Assembly (NCBI GenBank): GCA_026416355.1
Contig: JAOAFH010000158.1
Coordinates: 1 to 9,297, forward strand
Direction: 5' to 3'
Source: Clostridiales bacterium
Lineage (GTDB): Bacteria > Bacillota > Clostridia > Clostridiales > Caloramatoraceae
Length of the DNA: 9,297 bases
Part shown: in pieces, positions 1 through 8,007 of the stretch
Layout of the letters: each line of letters begins with the position of its first letter
Position numbering within the stretch: the stretch's first letter is position 1
Made by a program: the position numbers and the translations under genes
The notes under the pieces: model-generated
Databases searched by the model: none
What the model was told of the DNA's origin: nothing
Seen by the model: only the letters and a program-made list of their open reading frames with translations

Positions 1-43
1 ATATAAATATATAAAAGCTACAATAACAAATAAAATTTTTTTC

Positions 44-51
44 AGGGGGTG
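44..51 (+). promoter_or_regulatory. Ribosome binding site of the S-layer gene; fixes the start at TTG 58
   Basis: The sequence AGGGGGTG can pair with the 16S rRNA 3' end (CACCUCCU) over eight positions with a single G-U wobble. It includes the GTG at 49-51, which would be the start of the longest open frame, so that GTG is more likely the tail of the ribosome binding site. The next in-frame start codon is TTG at 58, six bases after the site, which is normal spacing. Confidence 0.75.
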
Positions 52-57
52 TCGATT

Positions 58-3000
58 TTGAACGACAAGGTAAAAAGAGTACTAAGTACACTTACACTTT
101 CAGCTCTAGTTGCAACAAATGCAGCAGCTATGTTGCCAAAGGTCGCAAGTGCTGCAGAAGTTGAAGTTGAAAAACTTGCTGGAGCAACAAGATATGAAAC
201 AGCAGATAAGATTAATGCAAAACTAGGAAATAGCTTCGAAAATGTAATATTAACATCAGGGGAAAATGAAAACCTAGTTGATGCATTAGCAGCAGCACCA
301 CTTGCTAAGAAACTTGGTGCACCAATAGTAATAATAAATCCAAAAACTGCAAAACCAGAAGATGTAGTTGAAAAGATTTCAGGACTAGGTGCACAAAATG
401 TATATGTAGTAACAGGAGCTATAAAGGCTAATGTTGTATCAGCATTAAAGGATGCTGGTATGGAAGTTAAAAATCTTGGTGGTGCAAACAGATTTGAAAC
501 AGCATACAACATAGCAAAGGAATTAGGAGATGCAGATGCAGCTGTTGTTGTTAATGGTGTAACAGGATTAGCAGATGCTATGTCAATAGCACCAGTTGCA
601 GCAGCTAAAGGATGGCCAATAATACTAGCAACTAAGGATGATGTAAACGATACATATAAAGGAAATTATGCTAAGTACTACGTTATAGGTGGTACAGGAG
701 CACTTTCAGCAAAGGTAGAAGACGAAGTTAATGGCGACAGAATATTTGGAGCAAATAGATATGAAACAAATCTAAATGTAATAAAGAGATTTAAGTCAGA
801 TATAAAATTTGACAATGTATTTATAGCAAGAGGAGAAAATGCTAACCTTGTTGATGCACTAGTTGGTGCAGCAGTGGCAGCAAGCAATGGTTCAGCAATA
901 GTTCTTGTAAATGACACAATTACAGATGCTATGAAGGCAGAACTAGCAACTGTAAAGGGAATTGAAAATGCTAAGTACACTATATTTGGTGGAACAGTTT
1001 CAACATCAGCAGTTAAGGCTGCAGCAGAAGAGATAGCAAAGGTTGCTGCAGATGTAAAAGTAGATGAAGAAAAGGTTCAACAAGCAGCTAAGATAGAAGC
1101 TAAATTAAACAATCCATCTATTGAAGGTAAGGATATCGTTTTAACAGGAAATATAGCACAAGTATTTGCTAAAGTTACAGATAAAGATGGAAAGCCAGTT
1201 GAAGGAGTTCCAGTTTTATTTGAAACAGTTAAGGTATCAGGGGATACAGCTGCTTACTTTGAACAATCAGTTGCATACACAGATAAAGATGGTAATGCAG
1301 TAGGTTTCTTAAAGCAAAATGTGAAAGGTATGGCTACTGCAAAATATAGAGCAACAGTAGTTGGTAAGGCTGTTCAACCAGTAGAAGGTATGATTCAATT
1401 TGCTGAAATAGCTGTAGAAACATTAAAGGTTAAAACAGAAGAAAAGAACATAAAACCATCAGTTAATAGCTCAGTAAACAATCCAAAGAAACAAACAACT
1501 TTTGATATGAATGGAAATGCAACAGAATATGTTATAACTCAACAAGTAAGTTTAAAGGGAACAAAGGATAATGCTATACAATATGAAGTTAAACCAGTTT
1601 TAAAATATAAGGAAGAAGGAATAAAAACAGTTACAGATGTAGCAACAATACCTGTTAAGTGGGATTCAGGAGTATATCATCCTTATGATGAAGAAGTAAG
1701 TGATTATATAGAAATTAAGCTTGATAATGAAACAAGAAAAGCTATTAAATATGCTACAATTTATTTCTCAAGAATGCAACTTGATGAAAATGCTAAACTT
1801 ACAATTGAATTCTTAGAAGCGGATAAGAAGACTGTTATTAAGTCAGAAACTATAACAGGTGTTAAGAATAATGATGTATTTAAGGGTTCAAAGGAAGTAG
1901 GATATCAAATACCAGAATCAATTATAAAGAATGCAGTTTATGTGAAATTTAAATTAAAGGCTGATGGACAAGTTAATACTGCATACAATGGTGGAGTTTT
2001 AGTAGATAGAATTGAAACAATTACAGAATATTCAAAGGATGTTTCAACAAAGACAGAAGAATTAAAGGGTGCTAAGATAACTTGGACTAAGGATACAATG
2101 CCTTATGATGTAGCTAAAGAATTATCTAAGTCTCAAGCAGAAGCTTATGGGGTAACATCAGAAGACTTAAAAAATGCTAATAAGATAGAATACAGAGTAC
2201 CTTCATTCCCAAGAAACGGTAATGCGTTTGTGGTTATAATGGATGCAAATGGTAAAGAAATAGCATATTATATAATACCAACAGTAAACAAGAATGCTCT
2301 TGGAAATAAGGATAACAAGAATGAACTTGTAGGTAATGTAAAAGCTATAAAGGTTTCAAAGGATGAAGTCCTAAGAGAAGTTGGTACATTTGAAACAAAT
2401 GAAACAGGTACATTATTAACTGTAAATTCAGAAGAAGCTGGTTTACAAGCATTAAAGGGAACAATAGAAGTTCCAAATGTACCACAAGAAGTATTAAATG
2501 CTACAAATAGATATGTTTATACATCACTTAACTGGGTACCAACGCCTAACAAAGTTGCAGTTGTAGCTAATAAACAACTATATGCTCTAAAGGGTCAAAA
2601 AGTTGAAATAGAAGCACAACTTGTAGACAAGAATGGTAATAAGGTTTCAATAGCAGGAAAGAAAGTAGAACTTAAGATGTCAGCAGTTAAGAATGGTAAA
2701 GTAAATTGGATTGATGCAGCAGATTCACTTGTAATACCAATGACAACTGATGCAGAAGGTAAGGCAAAATGGACTGTAACATCTTCAGATTTAGCATTAA
2801 TTAAGGATTTAGAAGCTAAGAATAATGAATTTGATGTAAAACTTAAGATAGGAAAAGTAGAAGATGTTGTTAAAGCTGATATAAGATGGATAGATGCAAA
2901 ACTACTTCATGAGTTTAAAGAGGTTAAGTATACTACACCAGATAAGGATGTAATAGAATCAGAATACAATGTTGGTGATGCTATAGAATATGGATACAAA

Positions 3001-4440
3001 GCTATAGGTAAGGTTTATGATGAGGCTAAGGATGCAGTAGTTGATGCTGAAGTTAAAGGATTACCTGTAGAATTCATAAAGACAAATGGAACTGTAGGAA
3101 ATGTAACAAAGTCAGATGTACCTTATGCATATATTGTTAAGTCAGAAACTGCAGGATTAGAAGTTGTAGAAGTAAGATTTGGCAAGGTAACAGGAACAGA
3201 AGACATAAAAGTTAAAGTTGGAGATAATGAAGGAACTCTTGTTGGTGTTAGAGAAGCTTCAATTTATGATAAATTAGAAGCTAAAACAAAATGGAAAGCT
3301 GTTGGAGAAGTATTTGATGTAATGGTTCCATTTGGTCAAGTTGCTAATGTAAATGAAACAGTTAAGGCTTATGTAAAGGTTACTGACAAGTTTGGCAATG
3401 CACTAAAGGATAAGACTATAACATTTACAGTAACAGGAGTAGGACAAACTTCATCAACAGTTAAGACAAATGAATATGGTATTGCAGAAATATCTGTAAC
3501 AGGTAATGGAAGTGAAGGTCAATCAACAATTGGAGTAAGATACAATGATGAAAATAAATATGTAACAATTAACTGGAGAGCAAATGCAAGAACATTTAGA
3601 ATGGTAGATGCAGCTGTTAACACAGTGGGACAAAATCATGTAATAACACTTTCATTTAGCAATGATATTAGAAAAGAAACTATAAATGTAAAACAATTTA
3701 AGATTAAGAAGGTTAATGATGGTACTGTATATGCAATTAAGTCAGCAGAAGTTAAAGATAATCAAGTTATATTAACTTTAGATGATTCAAACGCTAAGTT
3801 AGCTAACCAACAAAAGACAGCTTATGTGGTTGAATACAAACCATTTGTTGACAAGACAGTTGAATATAAGGTTGTAGATGTATATGGTAACTCATTACTT
3901 GAAACACCAGTTGGATTTGAAACTCCATCAAATGTAATAATTAATAAAGCAGAAGTAAAGAATGGCGCGGTAGTTGTGACATTAGATAATGCAAATGGAT
4001 ATGATGTATATGTAGTAGGTTCAAATGGTAAGGTTTATACAGGAATTGTTGCAAATGGTAGCGTAACAATACCAGTAAATACTTACAGAGTATATACTTA
4101 TAATATCTATTGCAATGGAAAGAACATGGCAATTAATAATCCTGATCCAAATGTAAAGAGCAGCTTAGATGAACAAGGAAATACAGGCAATACTGGAAAT
4201 ACTGGTAATACTGGTGGACAACAACAGATGCCGACTTATACTCTAGAAAAGGTTGACAATACTAGTGTTCCATTTACAACAATAGTTATATTAACTCTAA
4301 ATACACAAACTCCAGAAAACTACAAAGTAACAGTTAATGGAGTACAAGCAAATCTAGACGCAGGTACAAAGAAATTTGTAGTAGCTATTCAAGAAGTTTT
4401 ACAACAAAATCAATTAGATATAAAGGTTGAATTAAAGTAA
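58..4440 (+). CDS. Large S-layer / cell wall protein with three CWB2 modules and Ig-like domains
   Basis: This gene probably encodes the main surface-layer protein of about 1460 residues. Residues 1-32 (counted from TTG 58) form a signal peptide: a basic start (NDKVKR), a hydrophobic core and an ASA-A cleavage site. Three CWB2 modules follow at about 40-133, 140-227 and 229-327. Each opens with a G-A-(T/N)-R-(Y/F)-E-T signature and carries a PILL-like strand (PIVII, PIILA, AIVLV). In Clostridioides difficile three such modules anchor S-layer proteins to an anionic wall polymer. Residues about 358-437 look like a Big_1-type Ig domain; others lie near 840-944 and 1095-1176, followed by a beta domain to about 1287. 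Residues about 540-655 may be a jelly-roll, with the rest of 460-825 unrecognised. (Gly-Asn-Thr)4 at 1374-1385 precedes a C-terminal domain of about 75 residues. Only one cysteine (1352) is seen. The anchor is N-terminal, directly after the signal. A GTG start at 49 would add three residues but overlaps the ribosome binding site. Family assignment is firm; the S-layer role is inferred. Confidence 0.93.
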   Translation: MNDKVKRVLSTLTLSALVATNAAAMLPKVASAAEVEVEKLAGATRYETADKINAKLGNSFENVILTSGENENLVDALAAAPLAKKLGAPIVIINPKTAKPEDVVEKISGLGAQNVYVVTGAIKANVVSALKDAGMEVKNLGGANRFETAYNIAKELGDADAAVVVNGVTGLADAMSIAPVAAAKGWPIILATKDDVNDTYKGNYAKYYVIGGTGALSAKVEDEVNGDRIFGANRYETNLNVIKRFKSDIKFDNVFIARGENANLVDALVGAAVAASNGSAIVLVNDTITDAMKAELATVKGIENAKYTIFGGTVSTSAVKAAAEEIAKVAADVKVDEEKVQQAAKIEAKLNNPSIEGKDIVLTGNIAQVFAKVTDKDGKPVEGVPVLFETVKVSGDTAAYFEQSVAYTDKDGNAVGFLKQNVKGMATAKYRATVVGKAVQPVEGMIQFAEIAVETLKVKTEEKNIKPSVNSSVNNPKKQTTFDMNGNATEYVITQQVSLKGTKDNAIQYEVKPVLKYKEEGIKTVTDVATIPVKWDSGVYHPYDEEVSDYIEIKLDNETRKAIKYATIYFSRMQLDENAKLTIEFLEADKKTVIKSETITGVKNNDVFKGSKEVGYQIPESIIKNAVYVKFKLKADGQVNTAYNGGVLVDRIETITEYSKDVSTKTEELKGAKITWTKDTMPYDVAKELSKSQAEAYGVTSEDLKNANKIEYRVPSFPRNGNAFVVIMDANGKEIAYYIIPTVNKNALGNKDNKNELVGNVKAIKVSKDEVLREVGTFETNETGTLLTVNSEEAGLQALKGTIEVPNVPQEVLNATNRYVYTSLNWVPTPNKVAVVANKQLYALKGQKVEIEAQLVDKNGNKVSIAGKKVELKMSAVKNGKVNWIDAADSLVIPMTTDAEGKAKWTVTSSDLALIKDLEAKNNEFDVKLKIGKVEDVVKADIRWIDAKLLHEFKEVKYTTPDKDVIESEYNVGDAIEYGYKAIGKVYDEAKDAVVDAEVKGLPVEFIKTNGTVGNVTKSDVPYAYIVKSETAGLEVVEVRFGKVTGTEDIKVKVGDNEGTLVGVREASIYDKLEAKTKWKAVGEVFDVMVPFGQVANVNETVKAYVKVTDKFGNALKDKTITFTVTGVGQTSSTVKTNEYGIAEISVTGNGSEGQSTIGVRYNDENKYVTINWRANARTFRMVDAAVNTVGQNHVITLSFSNDIRKETINVKQFKIKKVNDGTVYAIKSAEVKDNQVILTLDDSNAKLANQQKTAYVVEYKPFVDKTVEYKVVDVYGNSLLETPVGFETPSNVIINKAEVKNGAVVVTLDNANGYDVYVVGSNGKVYTGIVANGSVTIPVNTYRVYTYNIYCNGKNMAINNPDPNVKSSLDEQGNTGNTGNTGNTGGQQQMPTYTLEKVDNTSVPFTTIVILTLNTQTPENYKVTVNGVQANLDAGTKKFVVAIQEVLQQNQLDIKVELK
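4177..4215 (+). repeat. Gly-Asn-Thr tandem repeat linker (4 units) in the S-layer gene
   Basis: Four 9-bp units encode Gly-Asn-Thr in a row, ending in Gly-Gly-Gln-Gln-Gln. The units differ only at the third base of the Gly and Thr codons (GGA/GGC/GGT, ACA/ACT). This is a flexible linker separating the body of the protein from its last domain of about 75 residues. The next gene carries the same kind of linker near its N-terminus. Confidence 0.9.
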
Positions 4441-4445
4441 TAAAC

Positions 4446-4473
4446 TTGTATGGGGGGATCTCCCCCCTATAAT
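4446..4473 (+). promoter_or_regulatory. Possible internal promoter (TTGTAT - 16 bp - TATAAT)
   Basis: A perfect TATAAT box at 4468-4473 lies 16 bp after a weak -35 match (TTGTAT, 3 of 6 consensus bases at 4446-4451). The spacer is exactly the G6/C6 hairpin. Transcription would start near 4480, giving a leader of about 28 bases before the ATG at 4508. The TATAAT could be chance in AT-rich DNA, and the gene may simply be co-transcribed with the one upstream. Confidence 0.3.
4452..4467 (+). promoter_or_regulatory. Intercistronic G6-ATCT-C6 hairpin
   Basis: Six G residues (4452-4457) pair with six C residues (4462-4467) around a four-base loop, 12 bases after the stop codon of the S-layer gene. 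No T-tract follows on either strand, so it is not a standard intrinsic terminator. It could protect the 3' end of the abundant upstream message, reduce read-through, or take part in an alternative pairing with the next ribosome binding site. Confidence 0.7.
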
Positions 4474-4492
4474 ATATAAAAGTTTAATTATT

Positions 4493-4501
4493 AGGGAGGG
4501 G
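4493..4501 (+). promoter_or_regulatory. Ribosome binding site of the second secreted protein
   Basis: AGGGAGGGG contains a GGAGG core at 4495-4499, eight bases before the ATG at 4508. The same G-rich tract is complementary to 4460-4468 (eight of nine positions, counting one G-U wobble), so the upstream hairpin region could mask it. Confidence 0.8.
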
Positions 4502-4507
4502 AAATAA

Positions 4508-7500
4508 ATGAATAAAAAGGCATTAAAGGTATTGTCAACTGCAACTGTATTAAGCATGTTGGCTATTCCAACTGTTGCAGATGCAAAAGTTACAAAGATA
4601 GTTGTAAAAAATGCACAAGGCAATACTTATGAATACAATTATCAAGGGTTAATTAATGGAGTAATTGATAAGTCATTAGGTAAAAATACAGGATTTACAA
4701 AGTTATTTGATGATTTTAATGTAAATAAGAAGGAAATCGTTGCATTTTTTGATGATGTAAAGAAGAATTATGTTTCTTATGATGTAGTAGTTAAAGAAGC
4801 AACAAAAGCAGCACTAGAAGGAAAATCATTCAATGCAAACCAATTTACAGAAGCACAAACAACTCCAACTACTTCTGTTCAAGCAATATTAAAGGATATT
4901 GATGCAAATGGTAATGTTGTGGAAAATACAGGAAACGGCAATACAGGCAATACAGGTAATACAGGTAATACAGGTAATACAGGGACAGGAATTCCTACAA
5001 TTGTTCAAACAGGAGTACATGGATTTGCTTTTACAACAGAAATAATTCCAGAATTTATAAATGATGTTGAGGTAACTTGTCTTGGAAAGACAGTTAAGAC
5101 TAATGCAAATGGTGAGTATGCTTTAGAGTTAACAACAGGTTCTAGAACAGTAACAGCATGGAAGGAAGGTTTCTTTGAAGCAGAAGAAACAGTTGATGTT
5201 GTTGCAAATAAGGAAACAGCTTTAAATTTCAATTTGGAACGTTATGCTCAAGAGAAATTATCAATAACAGGTACTGTTCTTGATGCTAAGACATCAAATA
5301 AGTTAAGTGGTGTAAAGGTAAAATTATATGAAGGAAGTAGACTGATAGCTGAAACTACTACTACTGATGGTGCTTATAAATTTCAAAATAATGCAAATGA
5401 TTTACTGATCGATAAAGGTAAGACATATACAATTAAATTTGAGACTCCTTTTGAAGAAGGAAAGGTAACAGGTTATTATAAAGAAGCTTCAACAACTGTT
5501 ACAGTTACAGGAAGAAAGAAGAAAACAGTTGCACCAGTAATACAATTACAACCTGTAAAGGAAATAAGCAAATTTAACTTAAATGTTGTTTGGGAAGATA
5601 AAGATGGAACAGATTATGATGCAAATTTTACAACTACAGGTGCTAGTATTACTCTTTATGCTCCAGACGGAAAGACTAAATTAGTAGACAATATGTTATC
5701 AAATATTAAAAATAACGGAGTTAAAGAATTAAAAGGAGACGATGCGTTAAAATTAGTAGAAAAAGATTTCTTTGGTAATGATAAAAGTAAGCCAGCCCTA
5801 CCATCAGGAAAATACTTTATGTTATTTGATGATGGAGTTAATGCTAAAGCTGTGTTTGAAGTTAATATAACAGAAGGACAAGATGTTACAAAGGATGTAA
5901 CAATAAAGAAGGCAAATAGTTTAACAGTTAAAGCACAAATTACAGATTTTGAATTGAACTTACAAAACACTTCTGTAGGTAATAAAGTAGCTGATAATGC
6001 AGAAGTTAATTATGTTGTTTCAAAAAAGGTTGGAGATACATATATTGTTTTAGATAGAATAGAAGATGTACCAATAAATAAGGAAAATGATAACCCACTT
6101 TCAATTGCTGCAGTTCAAGGTTTTGAAAGATTAGAAGTAGGAGATGTTTTGGTAGAAGTTACAGGAGACTATGTAAGACCAGTTAATGGAAATACAAAGG
6201 TTGCTAATGTAACTAATGGAACAAATGTTTCAACATTAGAGTTTGCAACTGCAGGAACTGTTGGAATAGAATTCACAAATGCTACACCAAGTAGCTTTAC
6301 AGTTAAGCTTTTAGATAAAGATGGAAATGAAGTAGCTACAAGAGAAATTAAAGATAACACAAGTAATAACATTTTAGCAATATTTACTTCAGTAGCAAGA
6401 GGAGAATATAAGATAAAGGTAAGTGCATTTGGATATAAGGATTATGTAAGTGATAAAACATTTAAAGTAGAAGATTTTGAGGATGAATTAGTGAATGTTA
6501 ATTTAGAAAAAGCTGATCCAACAGTTATAAGTGGATATGTTAAGTTTGCAGATGATAAAACAGATGTAAATAATGCGACTTTAATAATTTACAAGGATGG
6601 AAAGAAAGTTGCATATGCTGATATAACTAAAGGAAAATATGAATTAAAAGATGAGATAGATGGAAAAGATTTTGAATCAGGAAAGTATCTATTTGTATTA
6701 AGAGGTAAAAATATAGAAACTATAGCAAAAGAATATGAAATTAAAAAGCAAGAAGTAAACACAATTAATTTTGAAGCGGAAAGAGGAGCATCAGCAAACA
6801 TAATAGCTGTTGTACATGATAACAAGACTAAGGTAATAGATGTAGATGCTGTAATTATTGAGGATAAATATTATTCTGAACAAGAGGATTATATAGTATC
6901 CAATGATATTAATAATGATGGTCCTGATTATAAAGGAATATATGGACATATTTATTATTTTAGTAATAGTATGGTATTGAAAGCCACTACACTTAGTGCA
7001 GGAACATATACATTAACTTTAACAGGAACAAATGTATATAGTAAGGTTGTAACATTTACTATAGAAAAAGGCGAAGAAAAAGATTTAGGAACAATTGTAA
7101 TGCAAAGAAAAGATGAAGCAGACGGAGTAAGAAGAGTTTATGTAAATGGCTATGTTTATGAAATAACAGATGATAGAATAGATATGGGATTAGATAGCAA
7201 TTTTGTTATTGCAGTATATGATAAAAACGGAAATATTGTTGATGGTCCTGTAATGAAAAGCAATACTGTAGATATGGGTTACTTTGGAGAACCTTTTAAA
7301 ATAGCTCTTCCTGCAAATAATACCTACACAATTAAAGCATTCTCTAATAATGATATAGTAGGAAAGAAAGAATTTGCATTAGGAAATTATGATGAAGAAA
7401 TCTATGGAGTAGAATTAGTAAGAGCTAAAGTAACAAACACTTCAAATATTCCAACAATAACATCTGATAATGTTAAGATAAATAATCAAGGAATAGAAAA

Positions 7501-7861
7501 AGTCGAAGTACAAGGAAATACGATAAGAGTTATTCACGGGTATGATGCTAATCTTGGTGGTGTAACAATAAGTTTATCTGAACCAGTAAAAGTAAATAAA
7601 ATTAATGTATTAGGACAAGAATATGATATTGAAGATGCTATAAAAATAGTAAAAGAAGGTTTAGGAATAGATATAAGTGGTATGGCTGATTTTAGTGATA
7701 CAATTGAAATTGCAGAATCTAGTAAGAATATTGATAGTCTTTTAAGTAAATTAAAAGACTTCGGGTTTATAGATGAAAACGCAACAGGCTTTGAATTAAA
7801 GCTTGAAACTGTAAATGAAGAAGGAAAGTGTATAGTATATACAGTATATTTAGGTAAATAA
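4508..7861 (+). CDS. Secreted multidomain beta-sandwich surface protein, probable S-layer partner
   Basis: This 1117-residue protein starts with a signal peptide (residues 1-26, cleavage after ADA, basic NKKALK start). Residues 27-136 form a small domain I do not recognise. Five Gly-Asn-Thr units (144-158) make a linker. The rest is a string of beta-sandwich repeats. Residues about 170-245 and 251-350 resemble carboxypeptidase-regulatory-like domains, shown by a SGVKVKLYEG strand followed by a (T)TDGAYKF turn and, in the first, NANGEYAL. Further repeats of this style (SGYVKF, DKDGNEV, GTYTLTLTG) run from about 583 to 970, and the C-terminal part from about 980 is unassigned. I see no CWB2, SLH, LysM or LPXTG sorting motif and no C-terminal membrane helix, so it must be held by another protein or released. 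It starts 67 bases after the S-layer gene and is followed by a strong terminator. Its signal peptide shares the VLST motif with the upstream protein. No catalytic motif is visible, so an enzymatic role is unlikely but not excluded. Confidence 0.92.
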   Translation: MNKKALKVLSTATVLSMLAIPTVADAKVTKIVVKNAQGNTYEYNYQGLINGVIDKSLGKNTGFTKLFDDFNVNKKEIVAFFDDVKKNYVSYDVVVKEATKAALEGKSFNANQFTEAQTTPTTSVQAILKDIDANGNVVENTGNGNTGNTGNTGNTGNTGTGIPTIVQTGVHGFAFTTEIIPEFINDVEVTCLGKTVKTNANGEYALELTTGSRTVTAWKEGFFEAEETVDVVANKETALNFNLERYAQEKLSITGTVLDAKTSNKLSGVKVKLYEGSRLIAETTTTDGAYKFQNNANDLLIDKGKTYTIKFETPFEEGKVTGYYKEASTTVTVTGRKKKTVAPVIQLQPVKEISKFNLNVVWEDKDGTDYDANFTTTGASITLYAPDGKTKLVDNMLSNIKNNGVKELKGDDALKLVEKDFFGNDKSKPALPSGKYFMLFDDGVNAKAVFEVNITEGQDVTKDVTIKKANSLTVKAQITDFELNLQNTSVGNKVADNAEVNYVVSKKVGDTYIVLDRIEDVPINKENDNPLSIAAVQGFERLEVGDVLVEVTGDYVRPVNGNTKVANVTNGTNVSTLEFATAGTVGIEFTNATPSSFTVKLLDKDGNEVATREIKDNTSNNILAIFTSVARGEYKIKVSAFGYKDYVSDKTFKVEDFEDELVNVNLEKADPTVISGYVKFADDKTDVNNATLIIYKDGKKVAYADITKGKYELKDEIDGKDFESGKYLFVLRGKNIETIAKEYEIKKQEVNTINFEAERGASANIIAVVHDNKTKVIDVDAVIIEDKYYSEQEDYIVSNDINNDGPDYKGIYGHIYYFSNSMVLKATTLSAGTYTLTLTGTNVYSKVVTFTIEKGEEKDLGTIVMQRKDEADGVRRVYVNGYVYEITDDRIDMGLDSNFVIAVYDKNGNIVDGPVMKSNTVDMGYFGEPFKIALPANNTYTIKAFSNNDIVGKKEFALGNYDEEIYGVELVRAKVTNTSNIPTITSDNVKINNQGIEKVEVQGNTIRVIHGYDANLGGVTISLSEPVKVNKINVLGQEYDIEDAIKIVKEGLGIDISGMADFSDTIEIAESSKNIDSLLSKLKDFGFIDENATGFELKLETVNEEGKCIVYTVYLGK
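4937..4981 (+). repeat. Gly-Asn-Thr tandem repeat linker (5 units) in the second secreted protein
   Basis: Five 9-bp units encode Gly-Asn-Thr at residues 144-158; the last three units are identical at the base level (GGTAATACA) and the first two differ by one base. Related residues flank it on both sides (Asn-Thr-Gly-Asn before, Gly-Thr-Gly after). It separates the N-terminal domain from the beta-sandwich array. Near-perfect short repeats of this kind can change copy number by slippage without breaking the frame. Confidence 0.92.
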
Positions 7862-7873
7862 CAATAGTTTCTT

Positions 7874-7915
7874 AAGAAATGGCAGGTATACTTAATACCT
7901 GTCCTTTCTTGTTTT
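7874..7915 (+). terminator. Intrinsic terminator after the second secreted protein
   Basis: A 16-position stem (7874-7889 with 7895-7910) has one mismatch and one G-U pair around a five-base loop. It is followed by GTTTTA, and the right arm itself ends in a T-rich stretch. It begins 13 bases after the TAA stop and should end transcription of the first two genes. Confidence 0.85.
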
Positions 7916-7942
7916 ATAAGAAAAATCTCCTAATTTTGTTAC

Positions 7943-7972
7943 TTGTCAAGTGCTTTATAATAATGTTAAAAT
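7943..7972 (+). promoter_or_regulatory. Promoter of the SLAP-domain gene
   Basis: TTGTCA (7943-7948, 5 of 6 -35 consensus bases) is followed after 18 bp by TAAAAT (7967-7972, 5 of 6), which is preceded by TG at the extended -10 position. Transcription would begin near 7979, about 29 bases before the chosen start codon. A perfect TATAAT at 7956-7961 exists but has no -35 at proper spacing. Together with the upstream terminator, this suggests that the gene is transcribed separately. Confidence 0.6.
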
Positions 7973-7992
7973 AAAGGAAGTAAATAATAATT

Positions 7993-7999
7993 AAGGAGG
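7993..7999 (+). promoter_or_regulatory. Ribosome binding site deciding the SLAP gene start
   Basis: AAGGAGG lies only two bases before the ATG at 8002 but eight bases before the in-frame ATG at 8008. The second ATG is therefore the more likely start, removing two residues (Met-Ala) from the longest reading. Confidence 0.7.
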
Positions 8000-8007
8000 A
8001 AATGGCT

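Noticed and set aside
49..51. GTG as start of the S-layer gene
   Set aside because: It is part of the AGGGGGTG ribosome binding site, leaving no upstream site for its own initiation.
42..512. Open frame on the minus strand over the start of the S-layer gene
   Set aside because: It lies opposite a clear CWB2 coding region, has a composition typical of an antisense frame, and shows no recognisable domain. The same holds for the other minus-strand frames over genes 1 and 2.
4452..4467. G6/C6 hairpin as an intrinsic terminator
   Set aside because: No run of T follows on either strand; AT-alternating sequence follows instead.
4937..4981. Short tandem repeats considered as a CRISPR array
   Set aside because: Units are 9 bp, without spacers, in frame and coding for Gly-Asn-Thr.
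6905..6922. DINNDG motif (residues 800-805 of the second protein) resembling a dockerin or EF-hand calcium loop
   Set aside because: There is only one copy, without the paired loop or helix that a dockerin needs. It is probably a turn between beta strands.
7956..7961. Perfect TATAAT as the -10 of the SLAP gene
   Set aside because: The nearest -35-like TTGTTA (7936-7941) is only 14 bp away; the TTGTCA/TAAAAT pair with a TG extension fits better.
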